Origin: Phycisphaerae bacterium
GTDB taxonomy: Bacteria; Planctomycetota; Phycisphaerae; JAJVII01
Assembly: GCA_028706835.1 (NCBI GenBank)
Contig: JAQTVL010000212.1
Span: forward strand, 1-7,547
Length of the DNA: 7,547 nucleotides
Direction: 5' to 3'
Below, piece by piece: positions 6,140-7,547 of the stretch (the stretch's first letter is position 1; each line of letters opens with the position of its first letter). Position numbers and translations under genes: made by a program. The notes beneath the pieces were generated by a model. The model searched no databases. It was not told the DNA's origin and saw only the letters and a program-made list of their open reading frames with translations.

Positions 6140-6802
6140 ATGGATAGACTCGGTCAGATTACTCGACGGCTTGTCATGACCGCGGGATTGGCGGCGATCG
6201 TGGCGCTCGGCAGCGCGTGTACCGGCCATGGGCTGTCCCGCAAGAAGGAACAGCAGGTCGAGAAGCAGGTTCGCACCCGCGGGCTGATTATCGGATTCGA
6301 GGGGCTCCAGCCGTTCTCCGGGCACCGGGCGGACGACCTGACCAAGAAGGTGGCCAAGGACGTCAAGCTGGCACAGGCAGCAACGTCGGGCAATGCGTCG
6401 GTGCATCTACCGCTGGTCGCAGCCGCGTACGCCCATGGCCAGCCGGTCTACATCGTCGGCTATAGCCTCGGCGGCAACGAGGCGCGGAAACTGGCGGAGA
6501 AGTGCCAGAGGACCGGCTACCCGGTGGACATTCTGTTCCTGCTGGACCCGGGGGCGATGGGGGTGTTCCGCGGCACGATCCCCAGCAATGTCCGCAAGGT
6601 CGTGTTTTACCAGAGCGGGACGTATGACAGTTCGCTGCGGGGCCGGCCGCGGTCGGAGTTCCTGGAAGACGCCAGCCGGACCGAGGTGGAGTTCGAGGAC
6701 ATGTCGCGGCAGAGCCACCTGAATCTTCCGTCGCACGTGGCCAAGAAGATCCGGGATCAGATCAAGTACAACTCCGTCCGCCCCGCGGCGCGGAGCGGCT
6801 GA
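6140..6802 (+). CDS. Exported alpha/beta-hydrolase-like protein, possible lipoprotein
   Basis: ATG 6140 gives 220 residues, with GGGGAG at 6123-6128 as a moderately distant ribosome binding site. An upstream in-frame TTG at 6092 would begin inside a parS-like palindrome and is rejected. The N-terminus has RR (9-10), a hydrophobic core (11-24) and GSAC with Cys27. This suggests a lipoprotein, but glycine at -3 makes a poor lipobox. GFEG (52-55) could form the oxyanion region. VGYSLGG carries the GxSxG nucleophile Ser109, LLDPGAMG supplies a candidate acid Asp136, and QSHLNLPSH supplies His193 or His199. These are the expected order and spacing for a serine hydrolase (lipase, esterase or thioesterase type). 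At 220 residues it is compact, with no obvious lid domain. The substrate is unknown. The stop lies 30 bp from the convergent neighbour's stop, with no clear terminator between them. Confidence 0.85.
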   Translation: MDRLGQITRRLVMTAGLAAIVALGSACTGHGLSRKKEQQVEKQVRTRGLIIGFEGLQPFSGHRADDLTKKVAKDVKLAQAATSGNASVHLPLVAAAYAHGQPVYIVGYSLGGNEARKLAEKCQRTGYPVDILFLLDPGAMGVFRGTIPSNVRKVVFYQSGTYDSSLRGRPRSEFLEDASRTEVEFEDMSRQSHLNLPSHVAKKIRDQIKYNSVRPAARSG

Positions 6803-6832
6803 ACTGCGGTGACGGCGCCTGGGTGCGCGAGG

Positions 6833-7441
6833 CTACTTCGCTCCCGCCGGCTGACTGGCCGGCTGGGCGGCCGCCGCGGGCACAACGTACAGCCAGCGCC
6901 CGACGGCGGGGCCCTTGGCCTCGAAGATGAGCGACTCGCCTTCGATGCGGCAGGGAATCTCGACGCCCCGGCTGCCGGCGGTCGTGCCTTCGGCGATGAG
7001 GCGGACATTGGCGGGCAGCCCAGCGGCGGGGATCCGCACCGTGCCCGCTCCGTTGACCCGCACCTGGAAGACCGCGCCGCCTTTGACCCGGCATTCCTCC
7101 GCCACCGGCGACCAGATCACCAGCGGCAGGTCGCGATCGGCGAAGCGCGTCGTCCGGCCGTCGACGGTGATCTCCTTGCAGGCGGCGCCGGCGAAGGCCG
7201 CCAGGCGGCCGGCGGCATCCACGCGGAACACTACCGCCTGGGTTCCGGCGTACGTCACATCGTGGCCGGCCACCTTGAAGCCGTCGAGGCGGATGGCTTC
7301 GGTCGGCGGCGGATTGCTCACGAGGTAGGCCTGGTCCTTGGCCTTGTCGCGGGCGAACCCGCCGTGCCAATCCTCCTCCAACTCGCGCAAGTGCCGGGCG
7401 ACGGCGACCGCGCCGTTCGGGAACCTGTTCGAGAAGGCCAT
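6833..7441 (-). CDS. Unrecognised protein, probable C-terminal part of a larger frameshifted gene
   Basis: The 202-residue frame starts at ATG 7441 and ends in an Ala/Pro/Gln-rich tail (AAAAQPASQPAGAK). It has no signal peptide and no clear ribosome binding site. It opens with SNRFPNGAVAVARHLRELEE and continues with alternating beta-strand-like stretches such as IRLDGFKVAGHDVTYAGTQAVVFRVD, ITVDGRTTRF, LPLVIWSPV and VFQVRVNGAGTVRIPAAGLP. This is suggestive of beta-sandwich modules like those at the C-termini of large secreted carbohydrate-active or surface proteins. I do not recognise the family. The beginning looks internal to a domain, and the frame next to it upstream reads smoothly into it. 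The listed start is therefore probably an artefact of a frameshift rather than the natural start. Confidence 0.6.
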   Translation of the reverse strand: MAFSNRFPNGAVAVARHLRELEEDWHGGFARDKAKDQAYLVSNPPPTEAIRLDGFKVAGHDVTYAGTQAVVFRVDAAGRLAAFAGAACKEITVDGRTTRFADRDLPLVIWSPVAEECRVKGGAVFQVRVNGAGTVRIPAAGLPANVRLIAEGTTAGSRGVEIPCRIEGESLIFEAKGPAVGRWLYVVPAAAAQPASQPAGAK

Positions 7442-7547
7442 TCCGCTCGAAACTCCGCAGCCCCGCCGGGTTTAACCAGCATGTAAACTCTGGGCCGTTT
7501 CCCCATGACCGGTCGGCGGAGGACCTTCATGCGCAGCATCGGCGGAC
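7438..7547 (-). pseudogene. Upstream portion of the same gene in a shifted frame (runs off window)
   Basis: On the minus strand the frame from the window end reads PPMLRMKVLRRPVMGKRPRV then YMLVKPGGAAEFRAEW, and it should continue into FSNRFPNG of the neighbouring frame. Restoring one base in the GGCC run near 7437 would give EWPFSNRFPNGAVAVA without a break. In the downstream frame a stop (TAA) sits upstream of ATG 7441, so the two parts cannot be joined without a shift. It is either a sequencing or assembly indel, or a real disabling mutation. Confidence 0.5.

Noticed and set aside
5947..6147. 66-codon plus-strand frame spanning both parS-like sites
   Set aside because: It contains the same CSTWNIA peptide twice only because both palindromes are read in one frame; there is no good start signal.
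6803..6832. Bidirectional terminator between the convergent genes
   Set aside because: Only weak, short complementarity and no T-run in either direction.

Overview
The window is GC-rich bacterial DNA (roughly two thirds G+C by eye, with strong G/C bias at third codon positions). It most likely comes from a member of the Planctomycetota or a neighbouring PVC lineage. The evidence is the gene content: very large secreted beta-propeller proteins, a methyltransferase-like/PQQ-propeller/malectin-like architecture, and intergenic DNA full of small palindromes. This placement is an inference, because there is no rRNA or other marker gene.

Layout: (1) Positions 1-2577 (+) hold the 3' part of a long gene whose start lies outside the window. 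Its product has a SAM-methyltransferase-like N-terminus, a PQQ/BamB-type propeller and a malectin-like C-terminus. (2) Positions 2574-5321 (+) overlap it by four bases (GTGA) and encode a secreted NHL/SMP-30-type propeller protein with a FlgD-like Ig domain near its N-terminus. The two are almost certainly co-transcribed and translationally coupled. A 38-nt REP-like palindrome sits in frame inside the second gene. (3) Positions 5322-6139 are 818 bp without a credible gene but dense in structure: a three-arm alternative hairpin, a good sigma-70-type promoter with no ORF behind it, a cluster of TGAAACC repeats, a 9-bp tandem repeat, GC-rich hairpins, and two perfect 16-bp parS-like palindromes (TGTTCCACGTGGAACA) 96 bp apart. 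(4) Positions 6140-6802 (+) encode a small exported or lipoprotein-like protein with an alpha/beta-hydrolase GxSxG motif. (5) Positions 6833-7441 (-), convergent with it, encode an unrecognised protein that looks like the C-terminal part of a larger gene. An apparent frameshift near 7437 separates it from an open frame running off the window end.

Working together: genes 1 and 2 are probably a two-gene unit of envelope or secreted propeller proteins, perhaps for binding carbohydrate or other ligands; no enzymatic reaction can be assigned. The most unusual part is the intergenic block, where possible chromosome-segregation (parS) sites, mobile-repeat-like palindromes and a candidate orphan promoter/structured RNA lie side by side. 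No CRISPR array, tRNA, rRNA, integrase or transposase gene was seen.
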